From Oscillospiraceae bacterium (GTDB lineage Bacteria > Bacillota > Clostridia > Oscillospirales > QAMX01), in the NCBI GenBank assembly GCA_015067715.1, contig SVLY01000004.1, positions 1 through 64,000 on the forward strand: 64,000 nucleotides of DNA, in the 5' to 3' direction. A program made the position numbers and the translations under genes. Shown here piece after piece: positions 25,847-35,112 of the stretch; within the stretch, counting starts at the first letter, position 1; every line of letters begins with the position of its first letter. Under the pieces are notes generated by a model, which did no database searches, had not been told where the DNA came from, and was given only the letters and a program-made list of their open reading frames with translations.

Positions 25847-28326
25847 TTTGCTTCGGGCTTCATGAATTTTGCGGCGTAGGTCAGCATCATCTTTTTCGTT
25901 CCGCAGCTGTCAAAGGCGATCTCAAGAAGACTGTCGCCTGCGGTCTCCTTGCGGGACATGATAACTCCCCTGCCAAAGGCGTTGTGGACAATAACGTCCC
26001 CGACCTTGTAGTCCGTCTTCCCCGCCGAAGCCGCGGGAGCGGCTCCCCTGCTCACAGGAACAGAGGGACGGGGTATGACGGGCTTGGGTATGGCGGTGCG
26101 CCCAAACGGCTTTGAGGGGGCTGAACCGTAGGAAGAGGAAGATGCAGTTCTCTTTGCGCCTCCGGGAATGCCGGAGAAGCCCTCGGAGTCCAGATATTCC
26201 GAAACGTAGGTCTTCTTTCGCTGGTGGCGGTCGATGCACTGTTCGGGAAGCTCCTCAACAAAGCGGGACACAAGGTTTCTCTCCGTCCGGCCAAAGAGCA
26301 TTCGCTGGGAGGCGTAAGTCATGTAGAGCTTTTCCCGGGCTCTGGTTATTGCAACGTAGGCAAGACGGCGCTCTTCTTCAATGCCCTCCCGTGTGTCCAC
26401 ACTTCGGGAAGAAGGGAAAAGCGCTTCTTCACAGCCGACGATAAAGACTCTTGGGAACTCAAGCCCCTTTGAAGAGTGGACCGTCATAAGCGTGACGGCG
26501 TCCGCGCCTTCGTCGTAGCGGTCGATATCCGTAAGAAGGCTGGTCTCTTCAAGGAAGCCCTCAAGGCTGGGCTCCTCTGCAGCCTCCATATAGTAGACTA
26601 TGTTGGTCTTAAGCTCGGAGATGTTCTCGAGGCGGGTGCGGTTGTCCGGATCCTTTACCATATTGGCAATAAGACTGTCACGGTAGCCGCTGCGCTCCAT
26701 CACCTCTTCGTAGAACTCATCAAGGGGAAGGGTGCGGCGAAGGGCGGCAAGTGATGCGATAAGCTCGGTAAAGCGCTTCATTGCGCCCACAGCCTTGGGA
26801 GTGAGTCCGCCTATCTCGTCCGAACGGCGCATGGCCTCAAGCAGGCTGATTCCCGCGGCATCTGCGGCCTGGGTGACACGGGCAAGAGATGTGGCGCCGA
26901 TGCCTCTGGCAGGAGCGTTTACTATCCGGGTGAGGCGCAGAGAGTCAAAGGGGTTTGCGATGACCTGAAGATAGCTCATCATATCCTTGACCTCAGCCCG
27001 GTCGTAGAACCTTGTGCCGCCGATAATGCGGTAGGGAATGGCCCGGTAACGCAGGCTTTGCTCTATGGCGTTGGATTGGGCGTTCATGCGGTAGAGAACG
27101 GTATTGTCCGACCATGAGCCGCCTTCTTCCCTTGCCTTCATGATAACGTCGGTCACGTATGCGGCCTCGGCGCGCTCGTCCTCAGCTTCGTAAACCGTGA
27201 CGGTCTCGCCGTTGCCCTTTTCCGTCCACAGCTCCTTGCCCATGCGCTTTGAGTTGTTGCGGATAACGGCGTTGGCGGCGTTGAGGATGTTTGAGGTCGA
27301 GCGGTAGTTCCGCTCAAGGCGGTAGAGTCTCGTGCCCTTGTACTCGTTTTTGAAGTTTAATATGTTCTCCACCTTTGCGCCGCGGAAGCTGTAGATACTC
27401 TGGTCGTCGTCACCCACGACACAGACGTTTCCGTGGACGGAGGCAAGAAGCTTTACCAGCATATACTGTGCGTGGTTTGTATCCTGATACTCGTCAACCA
27501 GAATATGGGAAAAGCGGTTGCCGTATTTGAAAAGCACGTCGTCGCAGTTCTGGAAGAGATTTACGGTCTGCATTATAAGATCGTCAAAGTCCATGGCGTT
27601 TGCTTCCATGAGCTTGCGCTGATATTCGTTATATATTCTTGCGGCGAGGACAACCCTTGCATCGCCCTTGGAGGAATTCATAAGGTCGGAGGGAAGCATA
27701 AGCTTGTCCTTGGCGTTGCTGATTATCTGAGCAACGGAGCGGGGCGGCATTTCTTTTGTGTCAAGGTGCATGGACTCCATAACGTCCTTTATGACCCGCT
27801 GGGAATCGTCCGCATCGTAGATCGTAAAGCCGGACTTATACCCAAGACGCTCCCCTTCCCGGCGCAGAATGCGCACACAGCAGGAGTGGAAGGTAGAAGC
27901 CCAAATATCCGTTCCGCTCTCACCAAGGAACTTCTCAAGGCGCTCTTTAAGCTCTCCGGCGGCCTTGTTTGTGAAGGTTATGGCAAGTATGTTCCAGGGG
28001 CGTACAGGGTCCACCGAGAGCATATCCGCAAGCTCGTCTCTGTCCATGGTCTGTTTGCCGGAAACGTGGTCCCGAAGGGCAGAAAGGTCGTCATCCGTGA
28101 GATTCGGCTCAACCCAGTCGCTCTCGTAGGCACAGCCGTAGCGCACAAGACAGGCAATGCGGTTGATGAGCGCTGTGGTCTTTCCCGAGCCTGCACCGGC
28201 AAGGACGAGCACCGGCCCGTTGGCGGCAAAAATACAGGCCTGCTGTTCGGAGTTCAGGTATGAAAACTCCTTTTCCATGGCTTTTTTTCGAAGCTGTACG
28301 AATTCGTTTTGCTGTAAACTGTTCAT
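25843..28326 (-). CDS. pcrA: UvrD/PcrA-type ATP-dependent 3'-5' DNA helicase
   Basis: 827-aa superfamily 1A helicase used in repair and replication restart. Motif I LAGAGSGKTTALINRI (near 43), motif II DEYQDTNHAQY, motif III GDDDQSIYSFRGA, motif IV region YRMNAQSNAIEQSL, motif V TVHSSKGLEFPRVFIVG and motif VI VAITRARE are all present. A Ser/Pro-rich linker leads to a C-terminal domain (VGDVIVHNAFGRGVI) like the PcrA Tudor-type domain that binds RNA polymerase. GAGG precedes the ATG. Confidence 0.96.
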   Translation of the reverse strand: MNSLQQNEFVQLRKKAMEKEFSYLNSEQQACIFAANGPVLVLAGAGSGKTTALINRIACLVRYGCAYESDWVEPNLTDDDLSALRDHVSGKQTMDRDELADMLSVDPVRPWNILAITFTNKAAGELKERLEKFLGESGTDIWASTFHSCCVRILRREGERLGYKSGFTIYDADDSQRVIKDVMESMHLDTKEMPPRSVAQIISNAKDKLMLPSDLMNSSKGDARVVLAARIYNEYQRKLMEANAMDFDDLIMQTVNLFQNCDDVLFKYGNRFSHILVDEYQDTNHAQYMLVKLLASVHGNVCVVGDDDQSIYSFRGAKVENILNFKNEYKGTRLYRLERNYRSTSNILNAANAVIRNNSKRMGKELWTEKGNGETVTVYEAEDERAEAAYVTDVIMKAREEGGSWSDNTVLYRMNAQSNAIEQSLRYRAIPYRIIGGTRFYDRAEVKDMMSYLQVIANPFDSLRLTRIVNAPARGIGATSLARVTQAADAAGISLLEAMRRSDEIGGLTPKAVGAMKRFTELIASLAALRRTLPLDEFYEEVMERSGYRDSLIANMVKDPDNRTRLENISELKTNIVYYMEAAEEPSLEGFLEETSLLTDIDRYDEGADAVTLMTVHSSKGLEFPRVFIVGCEEALFPSSRSVDTREGIEEERRLAYVAITRAREKLYMTYASQRMLFGRTERNLVSRFVEELPEQCIDRHQRKKTYVSEYLDSEGFSGIPGGAKRTASSSSYGSAPSKPFGRTAIPKPVIPRPSVPVSRGAAPAASAGKTDYKVGDVIVHNAFGRGVIMSRKETAGDSLLEIAFDSCGTKKMMLTYAAKFMKPEAK

Positions 28327-28357
28327 CTGTATTTGATCCTCATTCTGTAATTACCTG

Positions 28358-29260
28358 TCAAACACCGGTTCCGTCAAAATCCGGCACGAAGGATGAATCC
28401 GCCGAGGCGATATCCTGGAAATAGCCCTTTGTAAACCCAAGCGCAAGCATATAATCCGTAACGCGGGCATATTCACGCTCTGTGAGGCGCCTGTCAAGCC
28501 CCCGGATATCCCGGGCGCGGCCGGCGGGAAAATATTGACTCATAAGTGATATGGGCGTTTCAGGCGGCACAAGGGACGAAAGCCTGTCTAAGATCCGCTT
28601 TGACATTGCGGTTCTTCCCGGGAGCACCAGATGCCGCACCAGAAGTCCCCGGGACATCATACCGTCTGCCCCCTCTGATCCCACACCCACCTGAGAGAGC
28701 ATTTCTCCAATGGCCTTTTCGGCAATATCCTCATAATCCCCGCAGGCGCAAAGCGAAGCGCCCGAAGAGTCGAACTTGAAATCCGCAAGGTAAACGTCCA
28801 CAAGGCCGGAAAGCTTTTTCAAAGTTTCAACACGCTCGTATCCCCCGCAGTTCCAGACAACGGGAATCTTAAGGGAAAGCCGGGAAAGCACGTCTCTGAG
28901 CTGAAGGGAATAATGGGTGGGAGTGACGAGATTGATGTTATGAACGCCGGAATCTGCAAGCTTTTCGATGACCTCGCAAAGCCCGTCGGCATCAAGATCT
29001 TTTCCGCCCTTTCCGCCGGATATCTCAGAGTTCTGGCAGAAAACACATTTCACGGGACATCCGCAAAAAAACACGGCACCGCTGCCGCGTTCACCGCTGA
29101 TGCATGGCTCTTCCCAGAACATTGGAGCGGCTCTGGCAACGCTGACGTCAAGTCCGCCGCCGCAAGCGCCGATCATTCCGTTTGCGCGGTCTGCACCGCA
29201 TTTTCTGGGACAGACCTCGCAACGGGTCATGGCCGAAATCGTATCCGCTGACCAGTTCAT
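28358..29260 (-). CDS. Radical SAM protein, pyruvate formate-lyase-activase-like
   Basis: 300 aa. An N-terminal Cys cluster (CEVCPRKCGADRANG) is followed by the radical SAM motif C-x3-C-x2-C in CPVKCVFCQNSEIS near residue 63, which holds a 4Fe-4S cluster. It matches the uncharacterised PflA-like family (COG1313). The ORF track starts at 29323, but ATG 29260 follows GGAGG by 10 nt. No target glycyl-radical enzyme is adjacent. It lies 31 nt upstream of pcrA on the same strand. Confidence 0.88.
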   Translation of the reverse strand: MNWSADTISAMTRCEVCPRKCGADRANGMIGACGGGLDVSVARAAPMFWEEPCISGERGSGAVFFCGCPVKCVFCQNSEISGGKGGKDLDADGLCEVIEKLADSGVHNINLVTPTHYSLQLRDVLSRLSLKIPVVWNCGGYERVETLKKLSGLVDVYLADFKFDSSGASLCACGDYEDIAEKAIGEMLSQVGVGSEGADGMMSRGLLVRHLVLPGRTAMSKRILDRLSSLVPPETPISLMSQYFPAGRARDIRGLDRRLTEREYARVTDYMLALGFTKGYFQDIASADSSFVPDFDGTGV

Positions 29261-29306
29261 CTGAAAAAAGCCTCCGAAAGTATTTCTCTTTTTTAGTTTA
29301 ACACAC

Positions 29307-29335
29307 TTGCTTTTTCTTGTCAATCGTTATACAAT
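29307..29335 (+). promoter_or_regulatory. Promoter of mscL
   Basis: TTGCTT, 17-nt spacer, TACAAT, 50 nt before the mscL start. It lies in the divergent gap with the radical SAM gene. Confidence 0.65.
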
Positions 29336-29384
29336 ATACGTAGCAGCGAGAAATCGCAAAACACATAAGGAGAAAGAAAAGAAT

Positions 29385-29882
29385 ATGGCAAACAAAAACG
29401 GCAAGAAGGGCTTCTTCGGTGAGTTTAAAGACTTTATCACCAGAGGCAATGTTCTGGACATGGCAGTAGGTGTTATCGTTGCCACCGCATTCGGCAAGAT
29501 CACCACCGCCCTGGTCAACAACGTTCTCATGCCCTTCATCGGCTGGATCTTCGGCGGAAGCGACATGACCGACGTTCTCAACATCACCGTTGTCCCCGAG
29601 ATCAAAGAGATCATCGACGGCGTCGAAACCGTCACCCAGGAAGCAGTTGTTATCGGCTTTGGTACCTTTGTTTCCGCTATCATCGACTTTATCATCATCG
29701 CATTCATCGTCTTCTGCATCGTAAAGGCATTTAACGCCGCCCGTGCAAAAGCCGAAGCCAAGAAGCGTGCCGAGGAAGAAGCCGCCGCCGCAAAGGCTGC
29801 CGCCGAAGCTCCCGCACCCGAACCCTCTGCCGAGGAAAAGCTCCTCACCGAGATCCGCGACCTGCTTAAAGAAAAGAAATAA
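29385..29882 (+). CDS. mscL: Large-conductance mechanosensitive channel MscL
   Basis: 165-aa homopentameric membrane channel that opens on osmotic downshock. TM1 has the gate sequence DFITRGNVLDMAVGVIVATAFG; TM2 is AIIDFIIIAFIVFCIV near 95. The cytoplasmic tail is Ala/Glu-rich and ends in a short helical bundle (EEKLLTEIRDLLKEK). ATG 29385 follows AAGGAG; the ORF track's upstream start adds non-homologous residues. Confidence 0.97.
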   Translation: MANKNGKKGFFGEFKDFITRGNVLDMAVGVIVATAFGKITTALVNNVLMPFIGWIFGGSDMTDVLNITVVPEIKEIIDGVETVTQEAVVIGFGTFVSAIIDFIIIAFIVFCIVKAFNAARAKAEAKKRAEEEAAAAKAAAEAPAPEPSAEEKLLTEIRDLLKEKK

Positions 29883-29922
29883 AGAGCAGCAATTATTTTC
29901 TTTACTTAATTTGCCACATATG

Positions 29923-29961
29923 CCGGAGGGACCAAAACGGGGTTCTCTCCGGCTTTTTCTT
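29923..29961 (+). terminator. Intrinsic terminator after mscL
   Basis: GCCGGAG...CTCCGGC with inner GGACC/GGTTCT pairing, followed by TTTTTCTTT. Confidence 0.8.
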
Positions 29962-29989
29962 TCTTAATGGATTCTTAATTACTTATTGA
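29961..29989 (+). promoter_or_regulatory. Direct repeats, candidate response-regulator binding site
   Basis: TTCTTAAT-GGA-TTCTTAAT are two copies 11 bp apart, followed by a weaker TTATTGAG at the same spacing. They end just upstream of the -35 of the response regulator gene. Eleven-bp direct repeats are typical of OmpR/PhoB-type regulators, so autoregulation is plausible. Confidence 0.45.
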
Positions 29990-29990
29990 G

Positions 29991-30019
29991 TTGTTTATTA
30001 AAAGATAATAAGAGATAAT
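29991..30019 (+). promoter_or_regulatory. Promoter of the two-component operon
   Basis: TTGTTT, 17-nt spacer, GATAAT. A non-ideal promoter directly downstream of the direct repeats, as expected for an activated promoter. Confidence 0.5.
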
Positions 30020-30046
30020 ATTACCGTGAAAGGGGAAGAAAAACAT

Positions 30047-30748
30047 ATGAATACAATTTTGGTATGCGACGACGAAAAAGATATCGTCACAGCACTTTGC
30101 GTTTATTTAAGAGAATACCGGGTCCTCACGGCAAACAGCGGAACCGAGGCACTCAATATACTCAGCAACGAAAATGCCGACCTTGTACTGCTGGACATCA
30201 TGATGCCCGGCATGGACGGAATTGCAACTCTGCGCCGCATTCGGGAGACAAGCAATATCCCCGTCATCCTGCTCACCGCCAAGGGCGAAGATGCGGACAA
30301 GATCGTCGGTCTTGACGTTGGCGCGGACGATTACGTTACAAAACCCTTCAGCCCCACAGAGCTTCTCGCCCGTGTACGTGCCCAGCTGCGCAGATATAAA
30401 AGCCTCGGGGGAAGTCCCGCCCGGGAGGGAGTTATTTCTTTAGCCGGCATCGAACTGGACAGAGATCAGAAAACCGTTCTGCTCTACGGAGAGCAGATAT
30501 CACTCACTCCAACGGAGTTTGGCATTCTTGCCCTTTTACTGGAAAATCCCGGCAGAGTGTTCTCAAACCGGGAGATCTACGACCGCGTATGGCGCGGAGC
30601 GGGATATTCCGGCCTCGAGACCTCCGTTCCCGTACACATTCGCCACCTCCGGGAGAAGATAGAGATAAACCCTGCCGAGCCGCGTTTTATAAAGGTGGTT
30701 TGGGGTCAGGGCTATAAGCTGGATCCCGGCGCAGATAAGAAAGGATAA
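30047..30748 (+). CDS. OmpR-family response regulator
   Basis: 233 aa. The receiver domain has the acidic pair DDE (residues 8-10), phospho-acceptor D50 in LVLLDIMMPG, Thr in LLTAKG and Lys in VTKPFSP. The C-terminal winged helix (LTPTEFGILALLLENPGRVFSN) binds DNA; the end (FIKVVWGQGYKL) is typical. ATG 30047 follows AGGGG; the ORF track's GTG start adds seven residues. It is followed after 6 nt by its kinase. Confidence 0.95.
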   Translation: MNTILVCDDEKDIVTALCVYLREYRVLTANSGTEALNILSNENADLVLLDIMMPGMDGIATLRRIRETSNIPVILLTAKGEDADKIVGLDVGADDYVTKPFSPTELLARVRAQLRRYKSLGGSPAREGVISLAGIELDRDQKTVLLYGEQISLTPTEFGILALLLENPGRVFSNREIYDRVWRGAGYSGLETSVPVHIRHLREKIEINPAEPRFIKVVWGQGYKLDPGADKKG

Positions 30749-30754
30749 AGGGTA

Positions 30755-32680
30755 ATGAAAAAGCAGGTACTTCGCAGAAACTTCTGGATACGCTTCGGCG
30801 CGTTTTTTCTGATGATATTTCTCTTCATCGGACTTGCCGCAAGCACAGTGAGCGTTGTCTACATGGCCGGAAACGGCTATTATTACGACAACGGCGAAAA
30901 CGACCGGGAGAGCATCCGGGCGAGATCGTCGCTGTACTACGCAATTTTAGGTGCAAGCGAGACATTTTACGCCATTGACGAAAGCGTTGTGTGGGCGGCC
31001 TCTTACTATTACGATACCTCCCGGTATCTTGAGCTTGAAAACGTGGACTACTCCGTAAAAGACATAGAGACCGGCAAGATCCTCTTTACAAGCTATTCCC
31101 CCGACACGCCTTACCTTGAGGAATACACCAACGACATCGCCATCAGATATATGACAGACGATAGCCCCGAAGAGCTTTCAAGAGAACTTTCCGTCACCGT
31201 TTACTTCCCCCATGAGCTCCCCCACCAGGACTGGTGCACGGTTCAGCTTAAGCTTTCCGGCATTCTCACGGAGTTTAAATACCCCATGATCGCCCTGGCC
31301 GTTATACTGCTCATCGCCGGGATCGCCCTTTTTATTTTCCTTATGCAGTCCGCAGGACTTTCTGCCGACGGAACGCCCACACCGGGCTTTCTGGGCAAAG
31401 TCCCAATTGAGGTATTTGCGGTCATAATCTCCCTGCTTGAAACGGGTGTTGTAGGCGTTACGGTGTTTTTAAACGAATCTGCGGACACTTTCATCGGCGC
31501 GCTGGGTTTCTTTCTGCTGTTCACGTTTATTCTCGCCCTGTGGCTTCTCATGAGCCTTGCTTCCCGTTTCCGTTCGAACACCTTTTTCAAGTACTGCCTT
31601 ACCTGGATAATCATCAAAGCTCTGGGACGGCTGTTCCGCTGGATAGGCCGCATATACCACAAGGCAGGCTTTCTCTGGCGTTCCGCCATTGCAATATGCG
31701 TTGTATCCTTTGTTTTCCTGATTCTGGTAATCGGTGTGGGCGAAAGGGTGGATATTGCCCCGTTCTTAATGTTCTGCCTTTGGTTTGGGCTGACTGCCGC
31801 CTTTTCCGTGGCCTGCGCCAATTTCTCGAAGCTGAAAAAAGCCATCCAGCGCCTTGCGGACGGCGACTATACCACAAAGGTCAGCACGGCTGGAATGTTC
31901 TTTGACTTCCGCCGCGCCGCGCAGAACATTAACCGCGCCGGCGAGGGCATGACCAAAGCCGTTGAGGAGCGCATGAAGAGCGAAAGGCTGAAGACCGAGC
32001 TTATCACAAACGTCTCCCACGACATCAAAACCCCCCTCACCTCCATCGTAAACTGCGTTGACCTTTTGAAAAACAGCGGCGAAGAGTATTCAGCCCAGAC
32101 AGCAGAATACCTCGACATTCTCGACCGTCAGTCCAAACGGCTTAAAAAACTCACCGAAGACGTTCTTGAGGCCTCAAAGGCTTCCACGGGCAATATTGCC
32201 GTTGAGCTTGGCGCCGTGGACATGGAAACGCTTCTCACCCAGGCAATGGGCGAATACAGCGACAAGCTTGAAGAGAAAAACCTTAAGCCGGTCATAAACA
32301 TTTCCCAGGAAAACATTCTCGCCTACGCAGACGGAAGGCTTCTCTGGAGGGTGTTTGACAATCTGTTCTCCAACATAATCAAATACGCTCTCCCCGGAAC
32401 AAGAGTCTATCTTGACGTGTTCAAGGCAAACGGCATTGCCTACGTCACCTTCCGCAATATTTCCGAGTTTGAGCTTCCCGGTGACCCGGCGGAGCTTACC
32501 GAGCGTTTCGTCCGGGGCGATGCATCCCGCAACACCGAGGGAAGCGGTCTTGGGCTTTCGATCTCCGAAAACCTCTGCACGCTCATGGGCGGCAAGCTTT
32601 CGCTGTCTACAGAGGCCGACCTCTTCAAGGCCACCGTCAGCCTTCCGGCCTGCAGACTCGTCCCCAAAAAGCAGAGCTGA
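30755..32680 (+). CDS. Membrane sensor histidine kinase
   Basis: 641 aa, partner of the preceding regulator. TM1 lies near 12-35, an extracytoplasmic domain of about 130 residues follows, then several more membrane helices (about 172-195, 210-230, 240-265, 305-330, 335-355), more than in a standard two-helix kinase. The HisKA box is ELITNVSHDIKTPLTSIVN with the phospho-His. The ATPase boxes are NLFSNIIKYAL and GSGLGLSISENLCTLMGG. The signal is unknown; the many helices suggest membrane or lipid sensing. Confidence 0.94.
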   Translation: MKKQVLRRNFWIRFGAFFLMIFLFIGLAASTVSVVYMAGNGYYYDNGENDRESIRARSSLYYAILGASETFYAIDESVVWAASYYYDTSRYLELENVDYSVKDIETGKILFTSYSPDTPYLEEYTNDIAIRYMTDDSPEELSRELSVTVYFPHELPHQDWCTVQLKLSGILTEFKYPMIALAVILLIAGIALFIFLMQSAGLSADGTPTPGFLGKVPIEVFAVIISLLETGVVGVTVFLNESADTFIGALGFFLLFTFILALWLLMSLASRFRSNTFFKYCLTWIIIKALGRLFRWIGRIYHKAGFLWRSAIAICVVSFVFLILVIGVGERVDIAPFLMFCLWFGLTAAFSVACANFSKLKKAIQRLADGDYTTKVSTAGMFFDFRRAAQNINRAGEGMTKAVEERMKSERLKTELITNVSHDIKTPLTSIVNCVDLLKNSGEEYSAQTAEYLDILDRQSKRLKKLTEDVLEASKASTGNIAVELGAVDMETLLTQAMGEYSDKLEEKNLKPVINISQENILAYADGRLLWRVFDNLFSNIIKYALPGTRVYLDVFKANGIAYVTFRNISEFELPGDPAELTERFVRGDASRNTEGSGLGLSISENLCTLMGGKLSLSTEADLFKATVSLPACRLVPKKQS

Positions 32681-32771
32681 AAATCCCTTCGACAAATTGC
32701 AACCAAATCCCCGCATAAGGGGTAATATACTTGAATCCAAAAGATCGATCATAAAACCTGCAGGAGCCGCA

Positions 32772-34946
32772 ATGAGAAAAGCATTTCAGAAGTTCATAGG
32801 TTTTTTAACCGCAGAACACAGCAGAAAGTTTCTCGTTGCGGTCTCTTTTTGTCTGACCTTCGGCGTGCTGATGATCGCCTTCGCCGCAAGACAGTTTGCC
32901 CCCTTCGGTAATAAAGGCCTTATCGCAATGGATGCCTACAGCCAGTATTTCCCCATGCTGAAAACAATGCGGGAGGCGCTTCATTCCGGCTCGGGCTTTG
33001 AATACAGCTTTTTTGGGGCCTGCGGCTTTGACCTTTGGGTCCAAAACGCCTATTACACCAATTCACCCCTCTGGATCCCCGTATATCTCGTTCCGGAGAG
33101 TTGGATGGTATCGGTCGTTGATCTCACCGTTGCATTCCGTATGTCCCTTGCAAGCGCTTTTTGCACCCTGTGGCTCACCCGGGAGAAAGAAAAGAACAAC
33201 CTTATGCGTGTGCTTTTCGGCCTGTGCTACGGTCTTTGCGCATGGGCGCTTGCCTTTATGAACCAGTTCATGTGGACGGATGCCTATATGCTTCTGCCCC
33301 TTGTGGCTCTGGGCATAAGGCGTATTGCAAAGGGAAAAAGCCCGGTTATGTACGCCCTTTGTCTCGGGCTGACCTTATGGTCAAACTTCTACGTTGGCTT
33401 TATGGTGTGCATCTTCTCCGCTATGTGGTTTGGGCTGTATCTTTTCGGAGAAAACCGTATCGGCAAAGGAAAGCTTTTCCTCCGTTTTCTTGTTGGCTCG
33501 CTTCTTGCGGGAGGGCTTGCCTCGGCGGTGCTCATCCCCACCTATATCGGTCTGCAACAGACTGTCGCATCTACTCTCGGCTTTGAGGGAAAGCTTGAGC
33601 TTTACAACGGCATCGGAGCGATACTTGCCAAGCTCCTCCCGGTCTCCGAAACTTCTCTTGTCTACGAGGCACCGAATGTCTACTGCGGGCTTCTGTGCCT
33701 GCCGCTGGGGGCTGTATGTCTGTTTTCAAAGAAGATACCCCTTTCAAAAAAGCTGATCTACTCATCCCTCCTGGTCTTCATGGTTTTATCCTTCGACCTT
33801 AACCTTCTGGACTATATCTGGCACGGGTTCCACTATCCAAATCAGCTCCCGGGAAGACAGAGCTTTATCTTCTGCTTTATGCTTGTCACCGCCGCAGACC
33901 TCGGTGCAAAGGAGCTTGAAAACGGGCTTTTCTTTGACAGAGTTAAGGACATTAAGCTCCCTCTGAAGAAAATAATGATCACCTCTGTGGGCATAGTCCT
34001 TGCCGCAGAGCTTGCCGTGAACACGTTCTGGACCGTCGGCACTCAGGTGTGGGGATGTGACCTTGTAAACTACGGCGCCTTCGACAGCGCAATGGAGAAA
34101 GTCCTTGACAAGTATTCACCGGGCTACAGGGACTTTTTCAGATGCGAGACCCTCACCCCCGGCAACCACAACGTGGGTCAGCGCTACAGCTTTAACGGCG
34201 TGACCTATTACTCCTCTACAATGACTCAAAACACCTACAGATTCTTCCGTTCAGTCAAAATGCCGGTGTACGCCAAAAACGTGTCCTTTGAATACGTTCC
34301 GGATCCTGTGTGCAACGCGCTTTTTGGCGTGAGATACGTTTTCGACCTGGACTCTTCCAAAGAAAAGATAGACTCCCTCAGCCTTTACGGCCTCCGGGAG
34401 GCAGAGAGTATTGGGAATATTACGGTCTACGAAAACAAATGGGCTCTGCCCCTCGGCTTCGTCTGCTGTGAAGAAGTTCTGACCTACGACCCCTCAGCCG
34501 CGGCCTCCCGAACGGATGCGCTGAACGGTCTTTTGATAAGCACCGGAGCAACGGACAAAAAACTGTATTCAAGAATGGCGGAAAGGAACGTGCTTGACAC
34601 CGTCGGGTTCGATTCTGCCTTTGAAGCGCTCTTTGAAAACAGTGTAAATATAACAAGCTTTACACCAACGAAAATCAAAGGAGAGCTTAAGTCTGACAAA
34701 AACGGCGTGCTCCTCTTTTCCATCCCCCAAAGCTCCGGCTGGAAGCTGAGCATTGACGGTAAAAGGGTGGAAACAAAAACCGCCTGGGGCTATTTTCTGG
34801 CCGCAGATATCTCCGGGGGAGACCACAGCATCTGCCTTGAATACTCCACCCCGGGGCTGAAGGCCGGCACCGTGATCAGCGTTATATCCGCCGCAATACT
34901 GATCGTGTTTGGAACAAACAAAAAGATTAAAGCACACTTCAACTGA
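32772..34946 (+). CDS. YfhO-family multi-spanning membrane protein
   Basis: 724 aa, GT-C-like polytopic protein with about a dozen helices and a large extracytoplasmic C-terminal region, closed by a last helix (AGTVISVISAAILIVFG). The first loop has AMDAYSQYFPML, where acidic residues face outside as in GT-C glycosyltransferases. In Gram-positives such proteins modify lipoteichoic acid or other surface polymers. ATG 32772 with GGAG 5 nt before it is preferred over the ORF-track start that lies inside the kinase gene. It lies 91 nt after the kinase and may be its target. Confidence 0.88.
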   Translation: MRKAFQKFIGFLTAEHSRKFLVAVSFCLTFGVLMIAFAARQFAPFGNKGLIAMDAYSQYFPMLKTMREALHSGSGFEYSFFGACGFDLWVQNAYYTNSPLWIPVYLVPESWMVSVVDLTVAFRMSLASAFCTLWLTREKEKNNLMRVLFGLCYGLCAWALAFMNQFMWTDAYMLLPLVALGIRRIAKGKSPVMYALCLGLTLWSNFYVGFMVCIFSAMWFGLYLFGENRIGKGKLFLRFLVGSLLAGGLASAVLIPTYIGLQQTVASTLGFEGKLELYNGIGAILAKLLPVSETSLVYEAPNVYCGLLCLPLGAVCLFSKKIPLSKKLIYSSLLVFMVLSFDLNLLDYIWHGFHYPNQLPGRQSFIFCFMLVTAADLGAKELENGLFFDRVKDIKLPLKKIMITSVGIVLAAELAVNTFWTVGTQVWGCDLVNYGAFDSAMEKVLDKYSPGYRDFFRCETLTPGNHNVGQRYSFNGVTYYSSTMTQNTYRFFRSVKMPVYAKNVSFEYVPDPVCNALFGVRYVFDLDSSKEKIDSLSLYGLREAESIGNITVYENKWALPLGFVCCEEVLTYDPSAAASRTDALNGLLISTGATDKKLYSRMAERNVLDTVGFDSAFEALFENSVNITSFTPTKIKGELKSDKNGVLLFSIPQSSGWKLSIDGKRVETKTAWGYFLAADISGGDHSICLEYSTPGLKAGTVISVISAAILIVFGTNKKIKAHFN

Positions 34947-34962
34947 GGGGTGTGCTTTTTTT
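34929..34962 (+). terminator. Intrinsic terminator overlapping the yfhO-like stop
   Basis: AAAGCACAC pairs with GTGTGCTTT, followed by TTTT. The left arm is inside the last codons of the gene. Confidence 0.8.
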
Positions 34963-35021
34963 CGTCGGCACCTCTGCCTGTTTTGCTGCAAGGGCATAAT
35001 AAGTATCAATTTTATAACAGT

Positions 35022-35081
35022 AAAGAGCATCCGCCCACACGCCCGGTAAAACCCATATGACGTGTAAAACGGATGCTCTTT
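35022..35081 (-). terminator. Intrinsic terminator after ileS
   Basis: AAAGAGCATCCG pairs with CGGATGCTCTTT; inner ACACG/CGTGT pairing extends the structure. It sits between the convergent yfhO-like and ileS genes. The T-tract on the minus strand is short. Confidence 0.65.
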
Positions 35082-35112
35082 TACATTTCAAACTGCCTGC
35101 AGGCAGTTATAT

